Source: JAXMHB01 sp046346965
GTDB lineage: Bacteria; Pseudomonadota; Gammaproteobacteria; Xanthomonadales; SZUA-5
DNA: 64,000 nt
NCBI GenBank assembly: GCA_046346965.1
Contig: JAXMHB010000004.1
Coordinates: 248,001-312,000 of the forward strand
Direction: 5' to 3'
Shown here: one piece after another, positions 1-9,462 of the stretch
How positions within the stretch are numbered: position 1 is the stretch's first letter
Layout of the letters: each line of letters starts with the position of its first letter
Position numbers and translations under genes: made by a program
Notes under the pieces: generated by a model
The model's database searches: none
Told to the model about the DNA's origin: nothing
Seen by the model: only the letters and a program-made list of their open reading frames with translations

Positions 1-243
1 GGCGAGAAGCTTGCCGATCCGCTGGCGCTGTATCTGGCCGACATCAACACCGTGGGCGTCAACCTCGCCGGTTTGCCGGCGATGTCGGTGCCCTGCGGCT
101 TTGCTCAGGGCCTGCCGGTGGGACTGCAGCTGGTGGCGCCGCACTGGCGCGAAGACCTGCTCTACCGCGCCGGCCACGGCTATCAACAATGCACAGACTG
201 GCACCGCGCGGCGCCCGCGCTGGTCACCGAGAGCGAGGCTTGA
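1..243 (+). CDS. gatA: GatA C-terminus, Asp/Glu-tRNA amidotransferase subunit A (partial)
   Basis: The window opens inside this gene and only the last 80 codons are present. The frame reads [15 protein letters not shown] and then [18 protein letters not shown], which is typical of the C-terminal part of GatA amidases, followed by [13 protein letters not shown]. GatA releases ammonia from glutamine, and GatB uses it to convert misacylated Glu-tRNAGln or Asp-tRNAAsn. The catalytic Ser-Ser-Lys region lies upstream of the window. The TGA stop at 241-243 is two bases from the gatB start, so the pair is cotranscribed. Confidence 0.95.
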   Translation, partial: GEKLADPLALYLADINTVGVNLAGLPAMSVPCGFAQGLPVGLQLVAPHWREDLLYRAGHGYQQCTDWHRAAPALVTESEA

Positions 244-245
244 GC

Positions 246-1682
246 ATGGCGCACTGGGAAGCCGTCATTGGCCTGGAAGTCCACGTCCAGCTGGCCACAA
301 AGAGCAAGATTTTCTCCGGATCGCCGACCGCCTATGGGGCCGAGCCCAACACGCAGGCCAGCGCGGTCGACCTCGGCATGCCCGGCACGCTGCCGGTGAT
401 GAACCGCGCCGCGGTCGAGCTCGCTATCCGCTTTGGCCTCGCCGTGGGCGCCACGGTGGCGCCGCGCAGCGTGTTCGCGCGCAAGAACTACTTCTATCCG
501 GATCTGCCCAAGGGCTATCAGATCAGCCAGTTCGAGCTGCCGGTGGTGGTCGGCGGCGGTCTGCAGGTGCGCCTGGACGATGGCCAAACGCTGTACGTGC
601 CGCTGACCCGCGCGCATCTGGAAGAGGACGCCGGCAAGAGCGTACACGATGCCTTCCATGCCGAAACCGGCATCGATCTGAATCGCGCCGGGACGCCGCT
701 GTTGGAGATCGTCAGCGAACCGGCGCTGCATTCGGCCAGCGAGGCGGTGGCCTATCTGAAGACGCTGCACACGCTGGTGCGCTGGCTGGGCGTGTCGGAC
801 GGCAATATGCAGGAAGGCTCTTTCCGCTGCGACGCCAATGTGTCCGTGCGCCGCGCCGGCGAGCCGCTCGGCACCCGCGCCGAGATCAAGAACGTCAATT
901 CCTTCCGCTTCGTCGAAAAGGCCATCGATTACGAGATCGAGCGGCAGATCCGGCTGATCGAGGCCGGCGGCAAGGTGGTGCAAGAGACCCGGCTGTTCGA
1001 CGCCCATCGCGGCGAAACTCGCAGCATGCGCGGCAAGGAATCGGCGCACGATTACCGCTATTTCCCCGATCCCGATCTGCCGCCACTGCTGATCGACGCC
1101 GCCGACATCGAGCGCTGCCGCGCGGCGATGCCCGAACTGCCCGAGGCGCGCCGGCTGCGCTACATCCGCGAGCTCGGGCTGACCGAATACGACGCCTCGC
1201 TGCTCACCGGCGACCGCGTGCTCTGCGAGTACTTCGAAGCACTGTGCGCGGCGGTGCCGGCGCAACCCAAACTGTGCGCCAACTGGGTGCTGGGCGAATG
1301 GCTGGGGGCGCTGAACGCGGCCAACCTGTCGCCGGAGGCCTCGCCGGTGTCGGCGCAGCGTCTGGGCGGTCTGGTGCAGCGCATCGTCGACGGCAGCCTG
1401 TCCAGCAAGATGGCGAAACAGGTGTTCGAGGCGCTCTGGCAGGGTCAGGAAAGTGCCGACGAGGTGATCTCCCGCCTCGGACTGAAGCAGGTGTCCGACA
1501 GCGGCGCGCTGGCCGCGATCGTCGACGAGATCGTCGCCGCCAATCCCAAGCAGGTCGAGCAGTACCGCGCCGGCAACGACAAACTGCTGCAGTTCTTCGT
1601 CGGTCAGGCGATGAAAGCCACCAAGGGGCAGGCCAATCCGGCGCAACTGAACGAACTGCTGCGCCAGCGCTTGGGTAGCTGA
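246..1682 (+). CDS. gatB: Aspartyl/glutamyl-tRNA amidotransferase subunit B
   Basis: GatB binds the misacylated tRNA and activates the carboxyl group with ATP before transamidation in the GatCAB complex. The 478-residue product is normal family length. It starts [16 protein letters not shown], the usual GatB N-terminus, with further family blocks [33 protein letters not shown] and [20 protein letters not shown] sequence (here [16 protein letters not shown]). The C-terminal 150 residues form the helical YqeY-like tRNA-binding region. The ATG at 246 is chosen because it follows the gatA stop by 2 nt. An in-frame upstream ATG at 189 would lie inside gatA. Confidence 0.97.
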   Translation: MAHWEAVIGLEVHVQLATKSKIFSGSPTAYGAEPNTQASAVDLGMPGTLPVMNRAAVELAIRFGLAVGATVAPRSVFARKNYFYPDLPKGYQISQFELPVVVGGGLQVRLDDGQTLYVPLTRAHLEEDAGKSVHDAFHAETGIDLNRAGTPLLEIVSEPALHSASEAVAYLKTLHTLVRWLGVSDGNMQEGSFRCDANVSVRRAGEPLGTRAEIKNVNSFRFVEKAIDYEIERQIRLIEAGGKVVQETRLFDAHRGETRSMRGKESAHDYRYFPDPDLPPLLIDAADIERCRAAMPELPEARRLRYIRELGLTEYDASLLTGDRVLCEYFEALCAAVPAQPKLCANWVLGEWLGALNAANLSPEASPVSAQRLGGLVQRIVDGSLSSKMAKQVFEALWQGQESADEVISRLGLKQVSDSGALAAIVDEIVAANPKQVEQYRAGNDKLLQFFVGQAMKATKGQANPAQLNELLRQRLGS

Positions 1683-1885
1683 GTGCGTGGGGGTCAAGAG
1701 CGGGGCAAGGGTCGGGGGGCGGGGGATGAGAGCCGCCGCACTTCCCGGCACTTTCGCGACCATTTGCACACTGGCTCGTGGAGCAATTGGTACCGGCGAC
1801 AGTGCCATGAAGCTGCCGCAGTGTTCGGCCCCCGCCCCCTGCCCCCCGCCCCGTTTTTTGCCCCGCCGCAGCCGTGTGCCGCAAG
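1683..1885. repeat. Long imperfect hairpin repeat, copy 1 (short form)
   Basis: The 240-bp gap between gatB and the next gene is filled by a G-rich arm (about 1699-1725) and a complementary C-rich arm (about 1829-1853). Inside them is a second complementary layer: the GCACTTTCGCGA region against GGCGACAGTGCC. The same arms recur at 19993-20231 and 57622-57890, always just after a gene 3' end. The element begins at the gatB stop codon. No ORF in it looks coding. It may act as a transcript-end structure or be a non-autonomous mobile element. Confidence 0.8.
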
Positions 1886-1922
1886 CGTCGGCGTGCGCAA
1901 GACCCGACACCCGCCCCGTCGC

Positions 1923-2492
1923 TCAAAGCACGGGATCTTCCAGGCCGTCGACGTGGATGGCCTCGTACAAGGCCTTCAGCGGCGTCAGCGCCTGAAAGCT
2001 GCGGCAGGCGCCGGTGCCGAGGCCGCATTCCTCGATGATGAAGGCGCGCAGGATCGGCGTGCCCGCCTCTGGCGCCGTCCACGGAAACACCAGCTCCGAC
2101 TGCGACTTGGGCGTGCTGCTGTTATGCGATAGCGCCCATTCGCCGCACACCGCGGGCGCCGGGATGTACTGATACAAAGGGCCCGGGGCAAAACTGCCGG
2201 CGCCGGTAAACGGCCCCAGTTTCGCCCAGATCAAAATGCCGCGCGCCTGCCGCAGCGGATCCTGGGTATTGCGCACGCGCAGCGTCTGCACCTGGCCCGG
2301 TTGGTAGTAGGGCCGCGTTTCCAGCACCCAGCCGGCCGGCGGCGGCGAGGCCAGCGTGCTGCTCATCTCGATCAACGGCAGCGTATTGACCTCACAGATC
2401 GGCGCGCCGAGCGAGAAGGCTGAACCCGTGACGGGCATCAGCGTCAAGGTCAATACCGCGATGCGGCGCACCAGGCTGGATCGAGTGTTCAT
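1923..2492 (-). CDS. Secreted Reeler-domain-like protein
   Basis: A 189-residue protein. Its N-terminal signal peptide has a basic start (MNTRSSLVRR), a hydrophobic core and likely cleavage after GSA. The mature part resembles Reeler domains: a YYQPGQVQTLRVRN strand, a RGILIWAKLGPF block, a cysteine before ALSHNSSTPKSQSELVFPWTAP, and then LRAFIIEEC. In Reeler proteins this is an extracellular immunoglobulin-like fold. It is transcribed divergently from the DUF1800 gene, 123 bp away, so it may share a regulatory region with that export pair. The Reeler assignment is from motif memory; the biological role is unknown. Confidence 0.65.
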   Translation of the reverse strand: MNTRSSLVRRIAVLTLTLMPVTGSAFSLGAPICEVNTLPLIEMSSTLASPPPAGWVLETRPYYQPGQVQTLRVRNTQDPLRQARGILIWAKLGPFTGAGSFAPGPLYQYIPAPAVCGEWALSHNSSTPKSQSELVFPWTAPEAGTPILRAFIIEECGLGTGACRSFQALTPLKALYEAIHVDGLEDPVL

Positions 2493-2615
2493 GCCCGCAG
2501 CTTAGCCATCGCGCCGCGCCCCGCAAGGGCAATCCACAGATTTGCAAGCGAAGTTCACACAAGTGCCGAAGCGCGATCCCTACACTGCCGGCCTATCGAG
2601 CATCGAGGATGGCGT

Positions 2616-4412
2616 ATGGCCCTGCAGCTCCTACGCGGATCGTTGGCGGCACTGGCTCTGCTGAGCGGCCCGCTGTACGCCCAAACGCAGGTGTTTGGCA
2701 GCGGCTTTGACGAGCCCGCCGAAGGCCCCTACAACAAGGCGCAGGCCGCTCGTTTCCTGACTCAGGCCACCTTCGGGCCCACCCTCAGCGAGATCGATCG
2801 CCTCGCGCGCATCGGCTACAACGCCTGGATCGCCGAGCAACTGACACTGCCGGTCTCGCAGCAACTGCCCTTCCTGGATGCATTGATCCAGCAAGCCATT
2901 GCCGCCGGGCAGCCGATCGAGGTCTGGCAGGACAAGCGCCAGGAGATCTGGTGGAAAAACGCGCTGCAGAACAATGACCAGCTGCGCCAGCGCATGGCTT
3001 TCGCGCTCAGCCAGATCCTGGTGATCTCCGATCAGAACGGCTCGCTGGAAGGCAATCCCACCGCCATTGCGCACTACTACGACCTGCTGTCGGCCAATGC
3101 CCTCGGCAATTACCGCACGCTGCTGGAGCAGGTGACGCTGCATCCGGCGATGGGTCATTACCTGTCGATGTTCATGAATCGCAAGCCCGACCCGGCGCAG
3201 AACATCCGCCCGGACGAGAACTATGCGCGCGAAATCATGCAGTTGTTCTCGATCGGACTGGTGCAGCTCAACAACGACGGCACGCCCAAGGACGGCGATC
3301 CCAACACGCCCGGCGTGCAGACCATCCCGAGCTACGACCAGAACGTCATCAGCGGTCTTGCCCAGGTGTTCACCGGTTGGAATTATTCGACCTGCCTGCC
3401 ACCAAGCGCACCCGAAGGCGGCTCTCTGAACTGGTGGGACTGGGAGTACTGTCCGTCCGGGCCCGACACCCAGGACTGGCGCCAGCATGCTGGCTGGCGC
3501 ACGCCGCTGAAGCCCTGGGGCGAAGGCACCGCCTTTGGTGATATCTATCACGGCAGCAGCGGCAGCAAACAGCTGCTGAACTACGCCGGCGTGGCCTTGC
3601 CGAACGGCGTGCTGCCGGCCGGCGGCACCGCCCGCAGCAATCTGACCGCGGCGCTCAACAACGTCTTCAACCATCCCAACGTTGGCCCGTTCCTGTCGCG
3701 ACTGCTGATTCAGCGGCTGACCACCAGCAACCCCTCGCCGGCCTACGTCAATCGCGTCGCCAGCGTGTTCAACAACAACGGCAGCGGCGTGCGCGGCGAT
3801 CTGGCCGCGGTGGCGCGCGCCATTCTGATGGACCCGGACGCGCGCGCGCTCAGCCCGCCGGCCAATTTCGGCAAGCTGCGCGAGCCCTTGCTGCGCATCA
3901 CCCAGCTGTGGCGCGCGTTGAACGGCCGCTCGCGCGATGGCCGCATCCGCGAAGGTTGGCCCGAGTACTACAGCGCCCAGGCGGTACAGCGCTCGCCCAC
4001 GGTGTTCAACTTCTTCCTGCCGGGCTATCAGTTGCCGGGCGAAATCGCCACGCTGGGCCTGTACTCGCCCGAGTTTCAGATCACCACCGACACCTACATC
4101 AACCGCTTGACCAACGAGCTCGGCGGCAAGATTTTCTGGGCATGGTTCGGCAACACCGGCCTCGGCGAGTGGGATCCGGTGCAGGTTGATCTGAGTCGCG
4201 ATATGGCGCTGGCGACCAGCCCCGCCGAGCTGATTGATCGCTACAACCTGCTGTTCATGGGCGGGCGCATGTCGGACTTCATGCGCAGCACGCTGATCGC
4301 ACACATCAGTGACATCAATCAGAACAACAGCGGCAGCGACTGGCAGCGCTACCGGCTGCAGGATGCGCTGTGGCTGATCCTGACCTCGCCCGAATACGTC
4401 GTGGAGAAGTGA
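2616..4412 (+). CDS. DUF1800 family exported protein
   Basis: 598 residues with a signal peptide (MALQLLRGSLAALALLSGPLYA). It then shows the DUF1800 hallmarks: AARFLTQATFGPTLSEIDRL near residue 45, an Asn-rich ENYAREIMQLFSIGLVQL block near residue 205, YDQNVISGLAQVFTGW, and a C-terminal LWLILTSPEYVVEK. GAGGAT just upstream of the ATG serves as ribosome-binding site. DUF1800 genes nearly always precede a DUF1501 gene, as here with one base between them. No enzymatic function is established for the family; an envelope or extracellular role is inferred from the signal peptides of both partners. Confidence 0.88.
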   Translation: MALQLLRGSLAALALLSGPLYAQTQVFGSGFDEPAEGPYNKAQAARFLTQATFGPTLSEIDRLARIGYNAWIAEQLTLPVSQQLPFLDALIQQAIAAGQPIEVWQDKRQEIWWKNALQNNDQLRQRMAFALSQILVISDQNGSLEGNPTAIAHYYDLLSANALGNYRTLLEQVTLHPAMGHYLSMFMNRKPDPAQNIRPDENYAREIMQLFSIGLVQLNNDGTPKDGDPNTPGVQTIPSYDQNVISGLAQVFTGWNYSTCLPPSAPEGGSLNWWDWEYCPSGPDTQDWRQHAGWRTPLKPWGEGTAFGDIYHGSSGSKQLLNYAGVALPNGVLPAGGTARSNLTAALNNVFNHPNVGPFLSRLLIQRLTTSNPSPAYVNRVASVFNNNGSGVRGDLAAVARAILMDPDARALSPPANFGKLREPLLRITQLWRALNGRSRDGRIREGWPEYYSAQAVQRSPTVFNFFLPGYQLPGEIATLGLYSPEFQITTDTYINRLTNELGGKIFWAWFGNTGLGEWDPVQVDLSRDMALATSPAELIDRYNLLFMGGRMSDFMRSTLIAHISDINQNNSGSDWQRYRLQDALWLILTSPEYVVEK

Positions 4413-4413
4413 G

Positions 4414-5907
4414 ATGAGTGCGATGAAGCGCCGCGAGTTTCTGCATCGCACCCTGTGCGCCACCGCCGCCAGCGCAGCCTTTTCCAGCCTGTACAGCAAG
4501 ATGGCGCTGGCGCAGGCGGCCGCGCAGCCACCGCGCCGCCTGCTGGGCAACGAGTATCGGGCACTGGTGTGCCTGTACCTCTACGGCGGCAACGACTGTT
4601 TCAACATGGTGATCCCGCGCGACGCCGGCTACAGCGTCTACGCCGCCACCCGCAGCACGCTGGCGATCCCGCAGGCGCAGCTGCTGCCGCTGAACCCGGT
4701 CACCCCGCCCACCGGTGGCGGCCTGTACGGACTGCACCCGGCGATGACCGGCGTTCAGCAGATGTTCAATGCCGGCAATGCGGCCATCGTCGCCAACGTC
4801 GGCCCGCTGGTGCGGCCGATGACCAAAGCCCTGTACCAGCAACCGGGCGCGATCCTGCCGGCGCAGCTGTTTTCGCACTCGGATCAGTCCGTGCTCTGGC
4901 AAACCCCGCGCGCCGACGCCAGCAGCCGCATCGGCTGGGGCGGCCGGCTGGCCGACATCTTCGCCGCCACCAATCCGAATCAGGTGCTGTCGATGAATGT
5001 GTCGCTGGACGGCGACAACGTGTTTCAGGCCGGCAATACCGTCTCGCCCTATTTCATGTCCTCGGGCGGCGTCGAACAAATCGATCTGATCAATACCGAG
5101 GGCGCCAGCTGCAACGGTCCCAACACCTGGAACCGGCGCCGCTGTCTCACCTTCAACGCGCTGCTGAATCAGAGCTACAGCCACCCCTTCGAGCGCGCCT
5201 ACGTCGCCAAAACCAAGCGCGCGATGGACACCTCGGCGCAAGTTGCAGCCGCGCTGGCGCTGTACCCCGAGAACGACGTCGTCTTCCGCCCCTTCTGGGA
5301 TGCCTTCGGACTGACCTGGAACCCGGCGAATCTGCCGGAACTGCCCTATTTCGCCGCCCAACTGCTGATGATCGCCCGCGTCATCCGCGCGCGCAGCACG
5401 CTGCAAATGGAACGCCAGCTGTTCTTCGCCGGCCTCGGCGGCTTCGACACCCACGACAACCAGTTGCCCGACCAAGCCGATCTGCTGCGCGAGCTGTCGC
5501 AGTCGGTGAAAGCCTTCTACGACGTCCTCAGCAACCCCGCTCTCAACCTCGCCGACAAAGTCACCGCCTTCACCGCCTCCGAGTTCGGCCGCACGCTGAC
5601 CAACAACGGCGACGGCACCGACCACGGCTGGGGCGGCCACCACCTGGTCTTCGGCGGCGGCGTCAACGGCCAGCGCATCTACGGCAAATTCCCCAGCCTG
5701 GTGGCCACCAACAACCCCGACGACGCCGCCTGGGGCCAGATCATCCCGACGCTATCCGCCGACCAGTACGCCGCCACCATCGCGCGCTGGTACGGCCTGT
5801 CCGACCTCGACCGCGACACCATCTTCCCCAACCTGCAGTACTTCACCGGCAGCATCCCCGCCATCGTCGGACCGGATTTGGGCTTTATGGATGCGCCGCC
5901 GGTGTAA
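4414..5907 (+). CDS. DUF1501 family exported protein, likely Tat substrate
   Basis: 497 residues. The N-terminus MKRREFLHRTLCATAASAAF carries a KRREF motif close to the twin-arginine consensus, suggesting Tat export. The body matches DUF1501, a sulfatase or alkaline-phosphatase-like fold family: ALVCLYLYGGNDCFNMVIP near residue 50, FSHSDQSVLWQTP, GLGGFDTHDNQ near residue 345, and TASEFGRTLTNNGDGTDHGWGGHH near residue 390. The Asp and His residues in the last two blocks could bind metal. The start one base after the DUF1800 stop shows coupling. The two are probably a secreted functional pair; the substrate is unknown. Confidence 0.88.
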   Translation: MSAMKRREFLHRTLCATAASAAFSSLYSKMALAQAAAQPPRRLLGNEYRALVCLYLYGGNDCFNMVIPRDAGYSVYAATRSTLAIPQAQLLPLNPVTPPTGGGLYGLHPAMTGVQQMFNAGNAAIVANVGPLVRPMTKALYQQPGAILPAQLFSHSDQSVLWQTPRADASSRIGWGGRLADIFAATNPNQVLSMNVSLDGDNVFQAGNTVSPYFMSSGGVEQIDLINTEGASCNGPNTWNRRRCLTFNALLNQSYSHPFERAYVAKTKRAMDTSAQVAAALALYPENDVVFRPFWDAFGLTWNPANLPELPYFAAQLLMIARVIRARSTLQMERQLFFAGLGGFDTHDNQLPDQADLLRELSQSVKAFYDVLSNPALNLADKVTAFTASEFGRTLTNNGDGTDHGWGGHHLVFGGGVNGQRIYGKFPSLVATNNPDDAAWGQIIPTLSADQYAATIARWYGLSDLDRDTIFPNLQYFTGSIPAIVGPDLGFMDAPPV

Positions 5908-5947
5908 GCACGGCGGCGTAGGGCAGCGCGACGAAACCCGGCCCCTC

Positions 5948-6222
5948 GTCATTCCCGCGAAAGCGGGAATCCAGGCTCCTGGGGCCGAGTCGTGAACGCT
6001 GACTGCAATTTGCCACGCCGTCATTCCCGCGAAAGCGGGAATCCAGGCTTCTGGGGCCAAGTCGTGAACGCTGATTGCAATTTGCCACGCCGTCATTCCC
6101 GCGAAAGCGGGAATCCAGGCTCCTGGGGCCGGGTCGTGAACGCTGACTACACCTTGCCACGCCGTCATTCCCGCGAAAGCGGGAATCCAGGCTCCCGGGG
6201 TCGGGTCGTGCGCATTGACCAC
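5948..6222. repeat. Four-copy 72-bp tandem repeat containing a palindrome
   Basis: Four copies begin at 5948, 6020, 6092 and 6164, exactly 72 bp apart. Each starts with GTCATTCCCGCGAAAGCGGG followed by AATCCAGGCT, a hairpin whose arms are ATTCCCGC and GCGGGAAT. The rest of each unit is nearly identical apart from a few substitutions. Because 72 is a multiple of three, several long frames stay open by chance, so ORFs here are not evidence of genes. The same palindrome occurs at 10191, 14878 and 14995. It sits directly after DUF1501 and marks the left edge of an accessory segment. Confidence 0.92.
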
Positions 6223-6400
6223 ATACCACCACATCGTCCGTCCCGTACGGCACGCCGACGCACGGCATGCGCCATCGCTCACAAAGCAACCACCGGCGCC
6301 AACTAGGTTTGACCAGCCAAACTCCGTATGTGTAGGCTTTTGCCAAGCAAACCTCGGGCGCTCGTTGGTTGAAGATAATGATCAAGATGGAGGAATATCG

Positions 6401-7015
6401 ATGGGCAATGCACTACACATCGCAGTTCTGGGGCACAGCGGCACCTTCGAGTGCGTGGAGATTCGCGCGAAGAAGAACCGCAAGACCGTGAGCTTTCGCC
6501 ACCTTGCAGCTGAACCGGATACCAACGCCAGCATTCCCGACATACCAGGCTTGGCGGCATTCTATTCAGCGTTTGGGAACCTGCGACTCTACTTTGACGA
6601 AGAGAGCGGCGATTCCGCATATTACATCGGATCACCTGCCGAGTGGGAGGAGTTTCGGAGTGCACTGGATTCGTGGCTTGACGGGATGCCAACTGATGAT
6701 ACTGAAGATGGCATCCCATCCTTGGTAAGGGATTGCGTGGTAGTGGGCGAAGTGCCGCGATCCGGCAACTACCTGCTGGTGGCGACGACCGGCACGGAAA
6801 CTGGCAGCGTCTACTTGTTCGACCACGACGGCTTTGAGTTCCCCAGGCTGGCCAACTCATTGCCAGAATTCGTGATTAAGAGACTCACGCCAAGCCCAAC
6901 AGAGTTGACGGTTATGGCGAGTTACATGCGATTCACCAAAGACTATCGGGACCGCCAGTGGTGGATCGAGGAAATGTGCGACAACCAAGGGCGGGTCGTG
7001 AGAACGATGGCATAG
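6401..7015 (+). CDS. SUKH (SMI1/KNR4)-like hypothetical protein
   Basis: 204 residues, starting at the ATG preceded by GGAGG (6389-6393). The frame is open further upstream only through repeat sequence. The protein is acidic and soluble with no signal peptide. The second half has SGNYLLVATTGTETGSVYLFD followed by HDGFEFPRLANSLPEFV. This resembles the SMI1/KNR4 (SUKH) pattern of a beta-strand pair, an acidic turn and a loading helix, a family rich in toxin-immunity proteins. Base composition looks lower in GC than the flanking core genes, suggesting acquisition. No toxin partner is adjacent. The family call is tentative; otherwise hypothetical. Confidence 0.5.
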   Translation: MGNALHIAVLGHSGTFECVEIRAKKNRKTVSFRHLAAEPDTNASIPDIPGLAAFYSAFGNLRLYFDEESGDSAYYIGSPAEWEEFRSALDSWLDGMPTDDTEDGIPSLVRDCVVVGEVPRSGNYLLVATTGTETGSVYLFDHDGFEFPRLANSLPEFVIKRLTPSPTELTVMASYMRFTKDYRDRQWWIEEMCDNQGRVVRTMA

Positions 7016-7083
7016 CTCGATCTGTGACGGGACTGCGATCCTATGGTGCAGCTCGCCGGAGATTCTTGAACCTATCAGCCGCC

Positions 7084-9462
7084 TTATCCGAGCACCCCGT
7101 TCAAACGCAGCATCAACTGGGCTTCCAGGCGCCGGCTGAGGGCCAGATGCAGAGTGGATAGCCAGCCGGCTACCAGCAGCCCCAAGGCCACGCATGCGGC
7201 CTGTAACAGGCTGCGCTCGCTAACTTCGGGCAACAGCAGGCGCGCGAATCCGTACACCAGCAGCAAGCCACCCAACAAGAAGGCCGCAACTGCGCTCGGC
7301 GCAAGGCCAACAGCCGCTGTCAAAAGGCTGGCAGTCGGCGCGCCCAGGCAGCGTCGCACCGCCATTTCCCTACCGCGTTGCAACAACAGACTGCGAAGTG
7401 TGGCAACCACCGAGTAGAGCGCGACAGCGATCAGCGCAAGTGCTACCCACATTAGGACCTTGACCTCCAGCCATTCCGCGCGATAGGCCCACTCGACCCG
7501 TTCGGACAGCGGTCGCATCGGCGCAAGCACCCAATCATTTCCCTGTCCGCTGTCGGCGAGGTACTGCGTCACGCTGATAGCCATCTGCTGGGCCACATCA
7601 GGCTTGGCCAGTACCGTCCACAGCCCGCCCTCGTTCAATAATGGGCGATAGATCACCCCTGCAGTTGGGTCCTTGGCCGTAATGCGCTGGATGTCTGGCA
7701 CAACTCCAACCACCACGAGTTCCTCGATCCCACCCTTCAGACCGCCCAAGCGCAGGCGTGCCCCCACTGCGGAGCCATCGGCGAGATAACGTCGGGCGAA
7801 CTGCTCGCTGACCACCACTTCATCGCTGGCCTCCGCAGCAAATCGCCGCCCTGCCCGCACTTGCAGGTTGAACACATCGAAGTAACTGGCCGTGACCTCG
7901 TTGACAAAGACCTGCACCGATTCCGGAAAACGCTTCATCTCTCGCACGAGCGGAATTGCAAACGGCGAAGCCGTTGCCAGCGCGACACTGCCGGGCGGCA
8001 GATCGTTCAGCTGGCTCAACAGCGGCGCTGCAGATCGGGCAGCCAACATCCGCGCGAAGGACTGCTTGTTGTCGCCGGAGCGCGGGATAATGGACGCTGC
8101 GTGTACCGTCTCCGGACTGAAGCCAAAGTCGCGGGCCTGCAGCTGGCGCAACTGCCACAACACACCGGTTGAAACAACGACCACCGCCAAAACGCCGAGG
8201 ATGCCAACGCCGACCGGAAACAGCAGCACCGTCGGGGTGCTGCCGCGATCACCGAGCCCGATACGTTGACCCACGCGCCGAAACAGCCAACGGGTCAGGA
8301 GCATGAGCGCGCACGTCGAAACCGAAACCCAGAATGCCGAGCCGAGCAGCACAGGTGCCGCTTGCGCCCACTCGAACTGGCTCATCAACCAAACGAGGCG
8401 GTCATCATCGACCGCCTTCAACCATTGAAACAATATTGCCGCGCCGGCCACGCCCAAGGCCGCAGGTATCACAGTTGACCATGCTGCGGCCCGGACGATG
8501 CGAGCAAAGCGCTGCACCGGCGCTTCGCCGAGCGCCATGCGAATGCTATCTTCCTTTTGCTCCTGCGCGCGCTGCAAAGCTACGCTGGCGCTGATCGACG
8601 AGCATCCGATCATCAACAGCAAGGCAAACAAAACCACAAAGAGTCGCGAGCGCTGCTGAAATGCGGTCCATGTGGAAACGCTCGACCCAGCCCCCGGCGT
8701 CACCGCTATTCGTGCCTCGCCAGGCTTGAACAAGCCAACGCGCTCCGCGCGCTGACTCAATTCGAAGGAGATCTGGCGCAAATCCGCGGCGCCCGTGACG
8801 CGCAGCGTGACGTTGAGCGGTGCTGCGCGGGCAACGAAGTCTTCGGTCTCGGTGTCCGGCAGAAGGACGTTGGGCCAGCCTGCCCACGACAACCAGATAT
8901 CCTCAGCTTGGTCCGGGCGAATGCCGGCAAAGCCCGGCGACGCCACTCCAACTACCGTCAGTGCGGTCCAGGGATCGTCATTCATAGAACGCCCATGCAA
9001 CTGGAACTGCAGGCCGATGATGTCGGGGCGACCATCGAATGCACGCCGCCAGAAGGCATCGCTGATAACTGCCTCGCGCGCCGACGTCTTGCTGGTTCCC
9101 GTGGCCAGGCGCACGCCCAGCGTTTCAAACAGGTTCCCCTGGACCAGGACGATGCGCGCTTTGAGTTCGCGCCCTGCTGACCTCGCCCCCAGTTCCAGGC
9201 TCGTCTGTCCAGCAAGCCGCTCGACACCGTCCGACTCGGCCAGAACACTGACGAAGCGGGCATCGATGCCCGATTGGTCAAACGGTCGCGATTCCGCCCA
9301 TTCGATGGTCGCCGAGGCCAGAGTGTCGGGATCTCCGGCGCCTGGCACCTCGCGCGCTCGAATCGTATCGGCACCGACGCGCAACACCGCAAACAGCGCT
9401 GCACAAAGCATCAGCACCAAGGCACTCGCCATCTTGGAGCCGGCCGCCCGACTCAAGCTCAT
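7084..9462 (-). CDS. FtsX/MacB-type ABC transporter permease (ADOP-like)
   Basis: 792 residues with the two-module layout of large MacB/FtsX permeases: an N-terminal membrane anchor (ALVLMLCAALFAVLRV), a periplasmic region, three membrane helices near residues 270-410, a central helix (VLLFPVGVGILGVLAVVVVS), a second periplasmic region (VVSEQFARRYLADGSAVGARL) and three C-terminal helices. REMAVRRCLGAPTASLL near the C-terminus is the FtsX-family cytoplasmic motif. The ATG at 9462 is preferred over one at 9498 because it overlaps the stop of the upstream frame as ATGA. No ATPase gene is adjacent, so it is an orphan permease here. The substrate is unknown. Confidence 0.8.
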   Translation of the reverse strand: MSLSRAAGSKMASALVLMLCAALFAVLRVGADTIRAREVPGAGDPDTLASATIEWAESRPFDQSGIDARFVSVLAESDGVERLAGQTSLELGARSAGRELKARIVLVQGNLFETLGVRLATGTSKTSAREAVISDAFWRRAFDGRPDIIGLQFQLHGRSMNDDPWTALTVVGVASPGFAGIRPDQAEDIWLSWAGWPNVLLPDTETEDFVARAAPLNVTLRVTGAADLRQISFELSQRAERVGLFKPGEARIAVTPGAGSSVSTWTAFQQRSRLFVVLFALLLMIGCSSISASVALQRAQEQKEDSIRMALGEAPVQRFARIVRAAAWSTVIPAALGVAGAAILFQWLKAVDDDRLVWLMSQFEWAQAAPVLLGSAFWVSVSTCALMLLTRWLFRRVGQRIGLGDRGSTPTVLLFPVGVGILGVLAVVVVSTGVLWQLRQLQARDFGFSPETVHAASIIPRSGDNKQSFARMLAARSAAPLLSQLNDLPPGSVALATASPFAIPLVREMKRFPESVQVFVNEVTASYFDVFNLQVRAGRRFAAEASDEVVVSEQFARRYLADGSAVGARLRLGGLKGGIEELVVVGVVPDIQRITAKDPTAGVIYRPLLNEGGLWTVLAKPDVAQQMAISVTQYLADSGQGNDWVLAPMRPLSERVEWAYRAEWLEVKVLMWVALALIAVALYSVVATLRSLLLQRGREMAVRRCLGAPTASLLTAAVGLAPSAVAAFLLGGLLLVYGFARLLLPEVSERSLLQAACVALGLLVAGWLSTLHLALSRRLEAQLMLRLNGVLG

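Noticed and set aside
183..1910. 575-residue minus-strand frame opposite gatB
   Set aside because: High-GC antisense shadow of a clear gatB; no start signal or family motif.
5752..6385. Minus-strand open frames with repeated AWIPAFAGMT or SLDSRFRGND peptides
   Set aside because: They are translations of the 72-bp palindromic array; the unit length is divisible by three so stops are absent by construction.
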